Origin: Paralithodes platypus
Lineage: Eukaryota; Arthropoda; Malacostraca; Decapoda; Lithodidae
Assembly (NCBI GenBank): GCA_032716605.1
Contig: CM064501.1
Location: forward strand, 25,327,014-25,391,013
Direction: 5' to 3'
Length of the DNA: 64,000 nt
In this document: positions 1 to 9,555 of the stretch, piece by piece
How positions within the stretch are numbered: the first letter of the stretch is position 1
Layout: each line of letters opens with the position of its first letter
The notes under the pieces: generated by a model
What the model was told of the DNA's origin: nothing
Databases searched by the model: none
What the model saw: only the letters and a program-made list of their open reading frames with translations
Made by a program: the position numbers and the translations under genes

Positions 1-200
1 ACATACACACCATCAGACCCATTACACTAATGTAACGGCAGCAATACTATTCGAAAATTCAAGCAGCATATGCTCATGATACCCACAAACGCGCACACAC
101 ATTGATGGATACACACCCCGCAACCACCGAGATACACACAACGCACACACCGAGATACACACAACGCACACACAGAGATACACACAGCAACCAGACCCAT
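1..200. repeat. AC-rich imperfect microsatellite
   Basis: Imperfect repeats built on acacac, with a recurring motif of the form cgagatacacacaacgcacacac. No coding potential is seen. Positions 201-384 show nothing I recognise. Confidence 0.7.
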
Positions 201-384
201 TAGACTATGATAACGGCACCATTAACATTCGGACATACAAGCAGCAGATGGTGACAATGACCACCTGGGGAGGCACCAGCTGGTAATAAACACAACAGTT
301 CAATGGTGTCATCTTTCTTATAACTGCCACTATATCTTGCCATTATTAATTGGAGAGTAACGAGCAAATGTTGTACAATCCTTG

Positions 385-602
385 TTAACCCCTACTGTGC
401 CGGCGATGTCCATTTAGTATCATTCTAGCGATATTTAGACTATTTTATTGCAATTTAAGAATTATCTGTGGTAATATAAAATAGGTTAAGTGAGATAGTA
501 CGAAACCTGTTCATTGCTGGAGGTCTATATTTAACTTGATGAAATTGTGTAATAGTACGCATAATAAAGTTAAATGGACGTTACTGGAACTGAAGGGGTT
601 AA
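385..602 (+). mobile_element. F1 MITE (piggyBac-type, TTAA-flanked)
   Basis: The element runs from TTAACCCCTACTGTGCCGGC to a mirrored end, GGAACTGAAGGGGTTAA, with TTAA at both borders. The interior carries the family-typical string close to attctagcgatatttagac and a later gttaagtgagatagt block that recurs at 55.5 kb and 32.3 kb. It has no ORF and is about 218 bp long. TTAA borders with short inverted ends starting CCC are typical of piggyBac-mobilised non-autonomous elements; the assignment is by inference from the ends. Confidence 0.75.
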
Positions 603-1018
603 TAGTGTATCCAATAATATCGTAAGCGTTACCAAATAATTACTATGATCAGATTTACTATTTAATTAATTGATGTACACTCGGATACCGTAGTCTCTAG
701 ACCACTCATAAACATTCGTGAACTTCACATATTTCTAAATATAGCAGTATATATCTGGAAACCAATAAATTAATATAATTGTATATAGGCTACATTAGCT
801 ATATACTGTAACTTACTATCATTGAAAAGCAAGCTATATCCAAAATTAAATTTAGATACCGGTAGTTATAATTGCATACATATAAACATAGGCGTCCAGA
901 AATTCTTGCGAGTGGTTTACCGACTATGGGGTATCCGCGTGTACAATCGGGAGAATAAAATATATAATGCATCCAACCAACTATGAATGCGTGGCCCCCG
1001 CTTCTATATGTCATCTAC
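603..1018. other. AT-rich stretch, nothing recognised
   Basis: No protein similarity, RNA gene or clear repeat is seen. A short ORF on the minus strand has no recognisable content. Confidence 0.5.
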
Positions 1019-1232
1019 TTAACCCATTATGTACCGGTGACACACTTTTCTTTATATTCTGGCATTTATTTAAAGATTGTATTCAGGTTAGGAAGGACGT
1101 CTACCCATTAAAAGGTTACGGACTCTCTCAATAAATCCTTTTAGTGACCATATATATTTCCTAAGCTTTTTAAAACCATTAAATGTAGCTGATATTCAAT
1201 AAAAAAGACGTCGCCGTTACTGAGAGAGTCAA
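1019..1232 (+). mobile_element. F1 MITE, diverged copy
   Basis: Left end TTAACCCATTATGTACCGGT, then the family interior (aaggacgtctacc, accatatatatttcctaag) and a right end with gacgtcgccgttactgag. The right border reads TCAA rather than TTAA, so this copy is decayed. It belongs to the same family as 385-602 but to a different interior subtype, shared with the copies near 39.2 and 62 kb. Confidence 0.6.
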
Positions 1233-1500
1233 CTTTGTCAATGAAATATTTGGTTTAAAAAATGTTTTCCCCATCGCTTATTTGGTGCTTTGTATTTTTG
1301 TTTCCCAATTGTTTGCTTATAGATATATCGAATTCGAATTAATTATGATTGGCCAAATTTTATGTTCTTGGCTGGGTATCCCCTCGAAAGAGAATTTTTG
1401 TATTTAGAAGTTTAACCATTAAATGTATGGGACAACAGCAAATAAAGTAGAAGTGCCGTTTTTCCCAAAGTCAAACGGCATACCCAACTCTGCGATGGGT

Positions 1501-2032
1501 TACCATCATCACTACTATTACCACCATTATAACTACTACTATCACCATCATCACTACTGCTATCATCACTACAACTGTCACCATCATCACTACAACTGTT
1601 ACTATCATCACTACAGCAGTCACCATCACCATTACATCATTACTATCACCATTGTCACTAACATCATCACTATTGTCATCATTATCACTACAACTATCAC
1701 CATCATCACTACTATTATCACCATCATCTTACAATCATCATTACTACTGTCACCATTATCACTACTACTATACCCATCATCACTACTACTAGTACTATCA
1801 CCACCATCACTACTACTCTCACCGTCATCACTACTACTAGTACTGTCATCATCATCATCATCACTACTGTCATTATTATCACTACAAGTATCACCATTAT
1901 CACTACTATTATCACCATCATCATTGCTATCACCATCATCCCTGCTGTTACTACCATCTGTGCTACTGTCATCATCAGTACTATCACCATCATCACTACT
2001 ACTATCACCATCATCACTAATAATATCACCAA
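1501..2032. repeat. CAT/CAC/ACT trinucleotide microsatellite
   Basis: About 530 bp of imperfect triplets (cat, cac, act, tat). Long His/Tyr/Ser or Asp/Ser reading frames on both strands are by-products of the triplet period and not genes. Confidence 0.9.
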
Positions 2033-2118
2033 GAATGCTGGAGGATTCGCCCCGAAAACTACTCACCCCCGATGGGAGTCGACAATCGTCTCATTGACCA
2101 ACCGAATTTACCTGCAAA

Positions 2119-2602
2119 ATTTGGTGACGATACATTAACCCGTTCAGTACCAGTTCTGTCCTTTACATTTGGTGACGATACATTAACCCGTTCAGTACCA
2201 GTTCTGTCCTTTACATTTGGTGACGATACATTAACCCGTTCAGTACCAGTTCTGTCCTTTACATTTGGTGACGATACATTAACCCGTTCAGTACCAGTTC
2301 TGTCCTTTACATTTGGTGACGATACATTAACCCGTTCAGTACCAGTTCTGTCCTTTACATTTGGTGACGATACATTAACCCGTTCAGTACCAGTTCTGTC
2401 CTTTACATTTGGTGACGATACATTAACCCGTTCAGTACCAGTTCTGTCCTGTACATTTGGTGACGATACATTAACCCGTTCAGTACCAGTTCTGTCCTTT
2501 ACATTTGGTGACGATACATTAACCCGTTCAGTACCAGTTCTGTCCTTTACATTTGGTGACGATACATTAACCCGTTCAGTACCAGTTCTGTCCTTTACAT
2601 TT
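2119..2602 (+). repeat. 48-bp tandem array, 10 copies
   Basis: Ten nearly identical 48-bp units; the only change I noticed is a T-to-G in one unit. Because 48 is a multiple of three, the array is open and reads as a 16-residue repeat (FGDDTLTRSVPVLSFT). The second half of the unit, ttaacccgttcagtaccag, is an F1 MITE left terminus. The array is therefore best explained as amplification of a transposon end, not as a protein gene. Confidence 0.9.
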
Positions 2603-2766
2603 TATACTGGATAATAATAGACGATTTTATTCAGTTTATTTAGCAGGCTTTCAACTATACTAATTAACCTTTTTTCCACCACATATCCTTCTTAAGCTGC
2701 ACAAAATTGTTTAATTATAGCTAGAATATGATAAAAATAAGACGTCACCAGTACACAAATGGTTAA
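2135..2766 (+). mobile_element. F1 MITE with tandemly amplified left end
   Basis: After the array, the sequence continues with a normal F1 interior: ttatactggataataatag, then gacgattttattcag, then ccttcttaagctgcac, then gacgtcaccagtacac, and finally GGTTAA at 2761-2766. It aligns by eye with the F1 copy at 38904-39117. One MITE therefore contains the array as an expansion of its 5' terminus. Confidence 0.75.
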
Positions 2767-3430
2767 ATAGTCTAGGAAACATTTGGGGAAAATTATTAAC
2801 ACTCTTCTTTTGATCTTTGACCTTGACCTTTGACCTAAGTATTAGCATGTGTCTATGAAATTGATATATATGTTATTTATGTAAAATGTTACTAACAGTC
2901 AGCTTATCAAAATTTGATTATTTTTTTATGATGAAGGTTGACTTTTGACTTTGACCTGTGACCTTGACCTTTATGTAAGATTATATTTTTTGCTTGCATT
3001 GATGTAACCCTAGACAATCAACTAAGCGTGCCCAACTTCATTAAAGATCATCAACTAGTTCCAGAGGCATTAAAGGAGTATCTCTGTTGCTAGGATCTCT
3101 AACTGCCTCCCCTGTGACCCTGAAACCGCGGGCGGGAAATGTTCGCCGAAAATACCCGATAAAAGGGGGAAATTGAGCGGGAGGGGAGGGGGGGGGGAAC
3201 ATGTGGAGTAGTGATAGGAGGTATGGAGGGGAATTATCTCACTTAATCGCATATTATTTTGAGTGCCAGTAGGGTGTTTTGAAAGGCATTTTTTATGCCT
3301 AACCTCTTAAGAGTCCCAGCGCCTTCGCCCAGTAAAACCTCTTAAGAGTCTCGGCATCTTTCCGGCGTTAAGAAACGTAGAATAAACGGACAGCTGATAG
3401 AGTTTTTTAAAATACTAAAAGGATTTAGTA
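2767..3430. other. Unassigned; TTGACCT-type short repeats and a paired TTAA motif
   Basis: Clusters of ttgacctttgacct and relatives occur near 2815-2840 and 2935-2970. Near 3300-3370 the motif cctcttaagagtc occurs twice, about 40 bp apart, and may be decayed TTAA-element ends. No coding signal is seen. Confidence 0.4.
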
Positions 3431-3439
3431 ACGTTAACT

Positions 3440-3680
3440 CTAATAATCTATTTCACATAGCACATAGCCAAAGAAAGTTCTACAAGAGGAAACAAATAAT
3501 TAAAACTAACAGGCAGGACAGCGAACCTAGACATAACTAAAAACTTCTTCGCCCACAGTATCATTAGTGACTGGAATAAGCTCCCTAATGAAGTTATAGA
3601 CAGTGACTCCATATACACATTTGAATAAAGGTTAGACTCATATCACAGAGAAGTTGGTCTGCAATAGACTCTTATCACTG
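3440..3680 (+). pseudogene. LINE fragment: C-terminal end of a reverse transcriptase ORF
   Basis: The plus strand encodes, across one frameshift, a tail of the type FHIAHSQRKFYKRKQI followed by NFFAHSIISDWNKLPNEVI. The pattern of basic residues followed by WN-x-LP-x-EV and then FxxRLD is the conserved C-terminus of many LINE ORF2 proteins. There is a frameshift at about 3540 and a stop inside the final helix. It is a 5'-truncated, dead copy whose clade cannot be assigned from so little sequence. Positions 3681-4071 hold only a CT/TA microsatellite (about 3972-4028) and unrecognised sequence. Confidence 0.65.
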
Positions 3681-4205
3681 ACAAAAGAACCTAACAGAAA
3701 TTAACACTGTTTTCAATTGAAGAGAGCGGAACAAAAATTGAAGGAGTGCATGTCCTTTCCTTTCCATTTCTAACCATACTATACATTCCTTCAGGCGATT
3801 TCCTAGCCCTGCAAGGTTATTCATTTCTAACTGTTTTCATGTACGGCAAATTGCCGGAGGGAGCGGTGGGTGGGGACCACTTTCTCTTAGGGTTGCCATC
3901 TCTTATTAGAATTAAGTCTTGGCCACTTCGCAGGGATTGTAAGATCTGTGGGGCCAGCGTATCTATGTAAATCTCTCTCTATCTCTCTCTCTCTCTCTAT
4001 CTCTCTCTAATATATATATATATATATACGGCCTATCAGAGTTGGGTTGATTAACTCAATAAATAAACTAGTTAACCCCCTGAGCACCGGCTGATTTATA
4101 TTAAATGTACACTCCAGGCCCAGCAGGTTGTAAACAAAATTGTTTGGTTAGTAATGAAGGAAAAACCACCATTTTGTTTTCACCTAGATCATTTAGGGGT
4201 CTTGC

Positions 4206-4339
4206 GATTTTACACAAGATACCCCTTACCAGTGAAGTATAAAGGCAGCTCCCAGTCCGTGGGAAATCGTATAACCTTTAAATCAAGTAATGGGAGCTGC
4301 CTCTATACTTCACTGGTAGGGGGTATCTTGTGTAAAATC
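4206..4339. repeat. 49-bp inverted repeat with 36-bp loop
   Basis: The left arm 4206-4254 (gattttacacaagatacccc to agctccca) is the near-perfect reverse complement of 4291-4339 (tgggagctgcc to tgtaaaatc). The loop is 4255-4290. The right arm is also the start of the 257-bp unit that follows, so the hairpin arose from an inverted partial copy of that unit. Confidence 0.85.
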
Positions 4340-4783
4340 GTCTACTGGTGGATGGATGTCTACCTAGACAGATCCTGGGTGACAGTTGTTGCCAGGTTGC
4401 AAGACCTCTCTTGTGGCCAATGTAGTGTAGTGGTTAGCACGAGTGCCTGTTGATCGCAAGGTCCCGGGTTCGAATCCCGGGTGGGTTGTGTGAGTTTTTT
4501 CTCAAGTGGCATTACTTGATTTAAAGGTTATATGATTTCCCACGGACTGGGAGCTGCCTCTATACTTCACTGGTAGGGGGTATCTGTGTAAAATCATCTA
4601 CTGGTGGATGATATGTCTACCTAGACAGATCCTGGGTGACAGTTGTTGCCAGGTTGCAAGACCTGTTTTGTGGCCAGTGTGGTGTAGTGGTTAGCACGAG
4701 TGCCTGTTGATCGCAAGGTCCCGGGTTGGAATCCCGGGTGGGTTGTGTGAGGTTTTTCTCAAGTGGCATTACTTGATTTAAAG
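4291..4783 (+). repeat. Two tandem copies of a ~257-bp tRNA-headed unit (SINE-like)
   Basis: Unit 1 is about 4291-4547 and unit 2 about 4548-4783. Each holds a tRNA-like segment (about 4415-4488 and 4672-4745) with an A-box-like tagtgtagtggttagcac and a B box ggttcgaatcc in unit 1 (ggttggaatcc in unit 2). The segment sits inside a conserved body starting tgggagctgcctctatact. The units are repeated with their flanks, so I call them SINE-like repeats and not functional tRNA genes. Confidence 0.65.
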
Positions 4784-5754
4784 GAAGCACCCTCCTACCT
4801 CGAAGGTTGGAGGAATAGTGACCCAGATAGCCTTTGGGAGCTTGTATCTAAGCTGAGAAGTGTTGCTAACGTCTCAGAGCAGTGCGTACAAGCCGTGTTA
4901 CCAGGTACCGCTCAATACCGGCAGTTACAATGACCGCATATTATGGACGAACGTCGTCCATCGCTGGTACTGATGAGAGATTTTTTTACTGTCGGCCAAT
5001 GTCCATCGCTGGTATAGTACGGGTTAAGTTAAGTTAACCCAATTTTCAACATTTACGAGTTAAGTTAATAGTTAAATAACTTGATTGGTTAATCGGCAAA
5101 AGTTAAGTTAATTAATTATACAGAGAAAGAAGATGCGCGGGGGTGAAGAACCCACAGAGATGGTTGACCACCTAAATTCTGGGAAGCTGTTTTAGCAAGT
5201 GTGGTAATATGATGTTTCCAAGAAAGATTGTATGATAAAGATACTCCAAGAATATTGAGAGAAGATGAAAGGTTGATTTATGCTTTGTTAAAGAGCAATT
5301 AATAGTCATGTAAAAGATTGCGAAGGGTAGATAGAGGGAGAAATTGGGTCTTGGAGGCATTGAAAGTAACAAGATTTTCTATGCCCGAATCAGAAATAAT
5401 TGATTGATCAGAAGATAGGCGTGCTATGGCCTCGTCACTTGACTACATACTGGGTTGTTGGGAAAAAGTAGTTGAATAGTGTGAGGTAGAGTTATCAGAA
5501 TATACCTGTAAGTGGATGTGACTAGAGGTACAGTTGAGGAGATAATTAATAAATATTATAAAGGAAACTGGAGACAGGACAGAACCCTGAAGAACACCAG
5601 AGTTGATAGGTTGAGGAAGTGAGTAATGGCCGTCGACAGGTGTAGCTATGGAACGGACAGAAAGGAAATTAGAGACCAAAGGAGAGTCGTTTGGAAATTA
5701 GAGATTTGTGCCAGACTCTATCAAAGGCTTTCGATATGTCTAGCACAATAAAAA

Positions 5755-6449
5755 AAAGACTCAAATGGATACGCCCAGCAGTGTTCCATCACAATGGGAT
5801 AGAGGTAATTTTGCAGCGTGAAAGAATTATCTTTATCCAGCTTTATTGAGCACAAGCGTTTCAATCATAATATTGCTTCTTATTGGTATACACGATACAT
5901 GGACATAAAGATTTCAAACAACATAGAGTCTGTTCCTCTGCCATCTTTGATAGGGCATTAGCCCTCTCCTTCAATTTCGTATATCCTTTACCTATAGTTC
6001 AAAACCCATTCGTATAAACCTATATTATTGTTTTCATTTATTGGGTTCATGCTATTTCTACAGTTTGTTTCATCGGTACTTGATATTCAGTCACTCCTTA
6101 TACAAACACCTTAATTCTTGAGGTTGGTTATTATGTATTCACCCAACCACAATCGTTCAGTTTACAACATTACAGGGATTTTACTTGGTCATCTCTACCC
6201 CATTGTTGTGTGTGTCACACACACGCTTGACTGCCAGAGACAAACTGAAGAGTGAGCTTCTCTCTACCTGCTGCGAAGGTATAGGTCAGTGTTATTCACT
6301 AATTTTTTCAAGAGAGCCAAAAGTTCAGGACATATTCAGAGTGAGAGCCGCATAAGCCATAAGGCAATTAAGCCTCAAGAATAAGCAGAACAAATTTATA
6401 TATGCTGTATATACAGTATATACATAATTATATATATATATATTTCTAA
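5755..6449. other. Insert inside the minus LINE copy, nature unknown
   Basis: This sequence separates two RT blocks of the flanking LINE and has no recognisable coding potential. It may be another degraded retroelement. It includes short tata tracts near 6400-6445. Confidence 0.4.
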
Positions 6450-6530
6450 TCTCTCAGTGGGGTTCGAACCGCCGACCGTCAGGACGATAGCCGACGCTTT
6501 AATCAACTACACCAACATTTAGTGGCTCAC
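6450..6530 (-). repeat. tRNA-like SINE head
   Basis: The minus strand reads TGGTGTAGTTGATTAAAGCG, then a spacer, then GGCGGTTCGAACCCCACTGA. These resemble an A-box region and a canonical B box (GGTTCGAACC), as in the 5' head of a tRNA-derived SINE. A (TA)n stretch follows on the minus strand. A functional tRNA is unlikely because no clean cloverleaf or acceptor pairing is apparent by eye. Confidence 0.55.
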
Positions 6531-6552
6531 ATGTATTTGTGATATTTACTCA

Positions 6553-6563
6553 ATATATATATA

Positions 6564-6626
<63 letters not shown>
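6553..6626. repeat. (TA)n microsatellite
   Basis: Nearly pure alternating TA, followed by a short CT run to about 6645. Confidence 0.95.
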
Positions 6627-6715
6627 CTCTCTCTCTCATCTCTCTTGTGAGCCGGCAATCAGGTCATCGCGAACCGCCACTGGCTCGCAAGCCGCGCAAC
6701 GAAGACCACAGGTCT

Positions 6716-6919
6716 AGGTTAACTGAAACCTGCGTTGCCAATGTTTTCATTCTCCGTGCTACTACCAAAACTTATCTTAGCCCAATTTATACGCAATTCG
6801 AGTATTCAGTTTTGTTTCAATTGATTTCTAAAGTATCAAATATGCGAATTGTGTATCTATACATTTAGGGACACCCTTCCTGAATACGCAATTTGAGTAT
6901 CCATGCATGAGAGAGTTAA
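6716..6919 (-). mobile_element. F4 MITE (TTAA-type)
   Basis: Read on the minus strand it begins TTAACTCTCTCATGCATGGA and continues ctcaaattgcgtattcagga, matching the copy starting at 51833 on the plus strand (TTAACCCTCTTACAATTAGA, then ctcaaattgcatattcagga). The TTAA at 6916-6919 falls inside the LINE RT sequence, consistent with insertion into the LINE. The other boundary is uncertain. Confidence 0.5.
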
Positions 6920-8052
6920 GACATTTTGAATTAAGGATAGATACAATATCTTTAGAGATGCAAAATATAAGAGCAATTGCACGATAGTTGGAGGGTTGAG
7001 AGTTTTGGGAAAGATTGAATGAGGGCAAACGTCCATAAAGAAGGGAAGATATTAGGCGAATAGCAGAGATAAACAAGTTTGCCTAGGGAGGGAGTCAGTA
7101 TGGAAGAACAGTTTTTAGTACAACAGAAGGAACATCATCTGGTCCATATGCCTTTTACGTATTAAACCCAGAAAGAGCACAAAGTACATACTTAGAAGAG
7201 ATTAAGATATTATGTAAAAGTAAGAGAGAGGAGCTTGGAGAGGGAGGAATAGCACTAGAATCATCAGAGGTAAAATTTCTAGTAAAAGCTTGAGCAAAGA
7301 CTTCAGCTTGGTCACAATTTGTTTAGGGATGAGAAAAAGAGGGATCTGGAGAGTGTAGCATGGGGAAGGATATGAGTGAGAGAGGGGGGGGGGGGGGAGT
7401 ATCAGTGGTGCCATTGTAGTGGAACAGTGGAGGGAAAGATGAGGAAGAAAAATATTTAATGGAGAGATTCTTGACTAGATGCCAGAAAATCGGGGAAGAG
7501 CTAGAAAGTTAAGACCATTTGTTATTGAGATTTTGGCAATTCGAGGAACAGGTTTGGCTTTATTCAGGGCAGACATATAGAGAGTACAGGATTCTTGAGC
7601 TTGAAGGCGACGATGCAGTTTGAATGCTGCCTCCTTATTGTGGACAACAGTAGAACAAGACTGAGTAAACCAAGAATTTTTGGCCTTATACTGCGAGAAC
7701 GAAAATTCAATGTATGAATCCTTACCTGAGAAAATTACGTCAGTAATGCGTTCTGGACCCTCCATGGGTCCCCAGCCATGGAATCAAAATTAAGTCCAAG
7801 GGAAATCAAAATAGTACTGCCTTAGAACCTCCCAGTCAGCAGCACCAAATACCAAAAAGCACCTCGACGATCAGATGGCTGCTTTGGAAATATTGGACAG
7901 GTAACAGTTAAGGTTACGATCGGAGCAGCACAATAGAGAGAACAAATTTACAGTGTAAGCAGATGGATTAGAGGTTAGAAATAAGTCAAGGATGTTGGGC
8001 CGATCTCCAAGGCTGTCAGGGATACGAGTATGGTGCTGGAGTACCTGCTCCA

Positions 8053-8428
8053 CCTACCTACCTAAGGTCACCTAAGGTTGAGCTTGCCACTCTTCTAGTG
8101 GCACTGAGGGGCGTGCCGCCCCTCGTTCTAGGTGGTGATTTGGTGCAGCAGAATGTTGGAATGGGCAGCACGCTCCCCTGCAAAGATGGGCTCGTTCGAC
8201 ATCAAGGGCTCTCATGCAGCTCTCTAACAAGACGCCCATCATGTCTCTTACTCGCCAAGGTAGTTTGTTGAAGAGATGCGGTCCTCTATGTGATAACCAA
8301 CCCTCCTTCAGTGAGCCCATAACATCTCGGTTATTCATCTGTGGGATATCACATTCCCAACCTCTCCTATCACTGATGACTATTGTGGTATGTAGGTTTG
8401 GAATTAAACCCTATGCGATTTTCCATGT
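8053..8428 (-). pseudogene. LINE 3' fragment with C-terminal RT tail and AGGT repeat tail
   Basis: The minus strand encodes SLKEGWLSHRGPHLFNKLPW and RVRDMMGVLLESCMRALD, then a Cys/His-containing end and PLEEWQAQP. The GPxLFNxLPxxVR signature is a common LINE ORF2 C-terminus. The fragment ends in a short AGGT/ACCT repeat at 8053-8075, which resembles a microsatellite 3' tail. It lies between the two Jockey-like copies and is 5' truncated. Confidence 0.65.
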
Positions 8429-9065
8429 CTTGTCTTGTCTTGTCAGGGGGACCCACAGAGGGCTGCTCTCGGGCAGCATGATACGCGGGGGTTGTGCAGG
8501 CAAATTAGGAGCAAGGGATAGGGTCGGGTCAAGCATTAGGATGAGGGAGATACTGATTAGTGATCCTATTTCTAAAGGAATCAAGAGTGAGACTATTAAC
8601 TATGTGAGATGGGAGGTGATTCCACTCTTGGACGCTGCGGGGAAAAAATGAATTTCTGAATATGTCCGTGCTTGCCTGATATGTGTGGTATTTTAAGTTG
8701 TGGCTGCGTCTCGTCAATTGTATGTTTGTAGGGTGTAAATATGTGTTTTTGTCTATGTCCACTAAATTGTTTGTGATTTTGTATAACATTTGTTGTCTGT
8801 GTATTTGTCATCTTGTTGCAAGGGGGTCTAGTTTAATGTCTTGTTTGAGCAAAGTGACTGATGTAGTATGTCTGTAATCACGTCTGATCCATCTTGCAGC
8901 TTTGTTTTGTATGGCCTCTAATTTATTGATATTATTGTGAGTGTGTGGATCCTCCTAGACGGTGTCGCAGTATTCTAAGTGTGGCTGATCTAATGATTTG
9001 AAAGCTTGAATTATGTTTGCATTACACTTTGTGACATTCCTGCGAAGGAAGCCCCGGGCCCAATT
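8429..9065 (-). pseudogene. LINE 3' fragment, minus strand, with (ACAAG)n tail
   Basis: The minus strand reads FLRRNVTKCNANIIQAFKSL, then HLEYCDTV, NKLEAIQNKAARWI and KITNNLVDIDKNTYL, and finally SFFPRSVQEWNHLPSHIVN. This is the classical thumb and C-terminal region of a LINE RT. A stop interrupts the segment after CDTV. The 3' end carries three ACAAG units (about 8428-8447). The junction at about 9065 is directly against the endonuclease region of the plus-strand Jockey-like copy, so this fragment truncates or interrupts it. Confidence 0.75.
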
Positions 9066-9406
9066 AGCCTGATCTTATTTTCCTCACAGAAACCCAGGTG
9101 TCTCAAGCAACTGCCAGCAGCCCCTTCTCTGTATCCTCCTTTTTTCTCTATCCTAGTTTCAAAGCCAAAGGCGGATGTTGTGCATACATGCACAACAAAC
9201 TCACTTGCTCTTGTGTTCCAGATTTCGACTCCTCTGAATTCTCAACTTTATGGTTCAAACTATCCTGTCATTTTCATACTAAATACTTCTGTGCTGTCTA
9301 TCTTTCCCCTAACTCTACCGACTTTCCCAAATTCTTTGACTATCTAAACTCTAAAGTGGAACACATTCTATCCATCTCTCCCTTCTCGGAAATCTCCATC
9401 TTAGAA

Positions 9407-9555
9407 GATATTATGTACAAATAATGTTGTTGTTTTGTATATGTATTATTGTATTTTGTATTTGTATTGAAGTATGTACTCTTAATACCCCACTTGGGGT
9501 CGCTCGAGTTAATAAACCTTTCAAACCTTTCAAACCTTTCAAACCACCGCCAATG
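9407..9555 (+). mobile_element. Short LINE 3' end with CTTTCAAAC tail, inserted in the endonuclease
   Basis: The reading frame of the flanking endonuclease is lost at ISILEDI and resumes at HRQWLSS. The sequence between contains a T/G-rich 3' UTR-like stretch, ataccccacttggggtcgct and three copies of ctttcaaac (about 9517-9545). Short repeat tails are typical of several non-poly(A) LINE groups. It is a 5'-truncated insertion of about 150 bp. Confidence 0.6.

Larger units (their letters stand above)
4072..5027 (+). mobile_element. F6-like TTAA element interrupted by an internal repeat block
   Basis: The left end TTAACCCCCTGAGCACCGGC and the downstream taatgaaggaaaaaccac match the F6 element at 35387-35832 (TTAACCCGTGGAGCCCCGGC and gaatgaaggaaaaaccac). 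The right end is cgctggtatagtacgggttaa. The middle is occupied by the inverted repeat and tRNA-like units described separately, so this copy was invaded or rearranged. Confidence 0.5.
5117..8052 (-). pseudogene. Jockey-like LINE, minus-strand copy, decayed and interrupted
   Basis: Reading down the minus strand from about 8050, the copy shows the end of an AP-type endonuclease ([15 protein letters not shown], then CCSDR where the plus copy has SSDH). A linker with SQYKAKNSWFTQSCS and reverse transcriptase blocks (NYRAIAL; VDGHYSLPQPINSGVLQGS; VYSDNSTS in place of YADD) follow. The C-terminal region lies near 5120-5370. Domain order and wording match the plus-strand copy at 9.1-12.5 kb. Multiple frameshifts and stops are present, and the block from about 5755 to 6919 replaces the middle of the RT. 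The copy is non-functional. Jockey-clade placement rests on the endonuclease plus RT layout and the A-rich 3' end of sister copies, and is moderate. Confidence 0.7.

Noticed and set aside
1423..2097. Long His/Tyr-rich and Asp/Ser-rich ORFs on both strands
   Set aside because: By-products of a trinucleotide microsatellite.
2072..2614. 180-codon ORF made of a 16-residue repeat
   Set aside because: The frame is open only because the 48-bp unit is a multiple of three. The unit is a MITE end, and there is no signal peptide or flanking gene structure.
4415..4745. Two possible tRNA genes
   Set aside because: They have A- and B-box-like motifs but are repeated with long identical flanks and lack clear acceptor-stem pairing by eye, so they fit SINE heads better. 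A covariance-model tRNA scan would decide.
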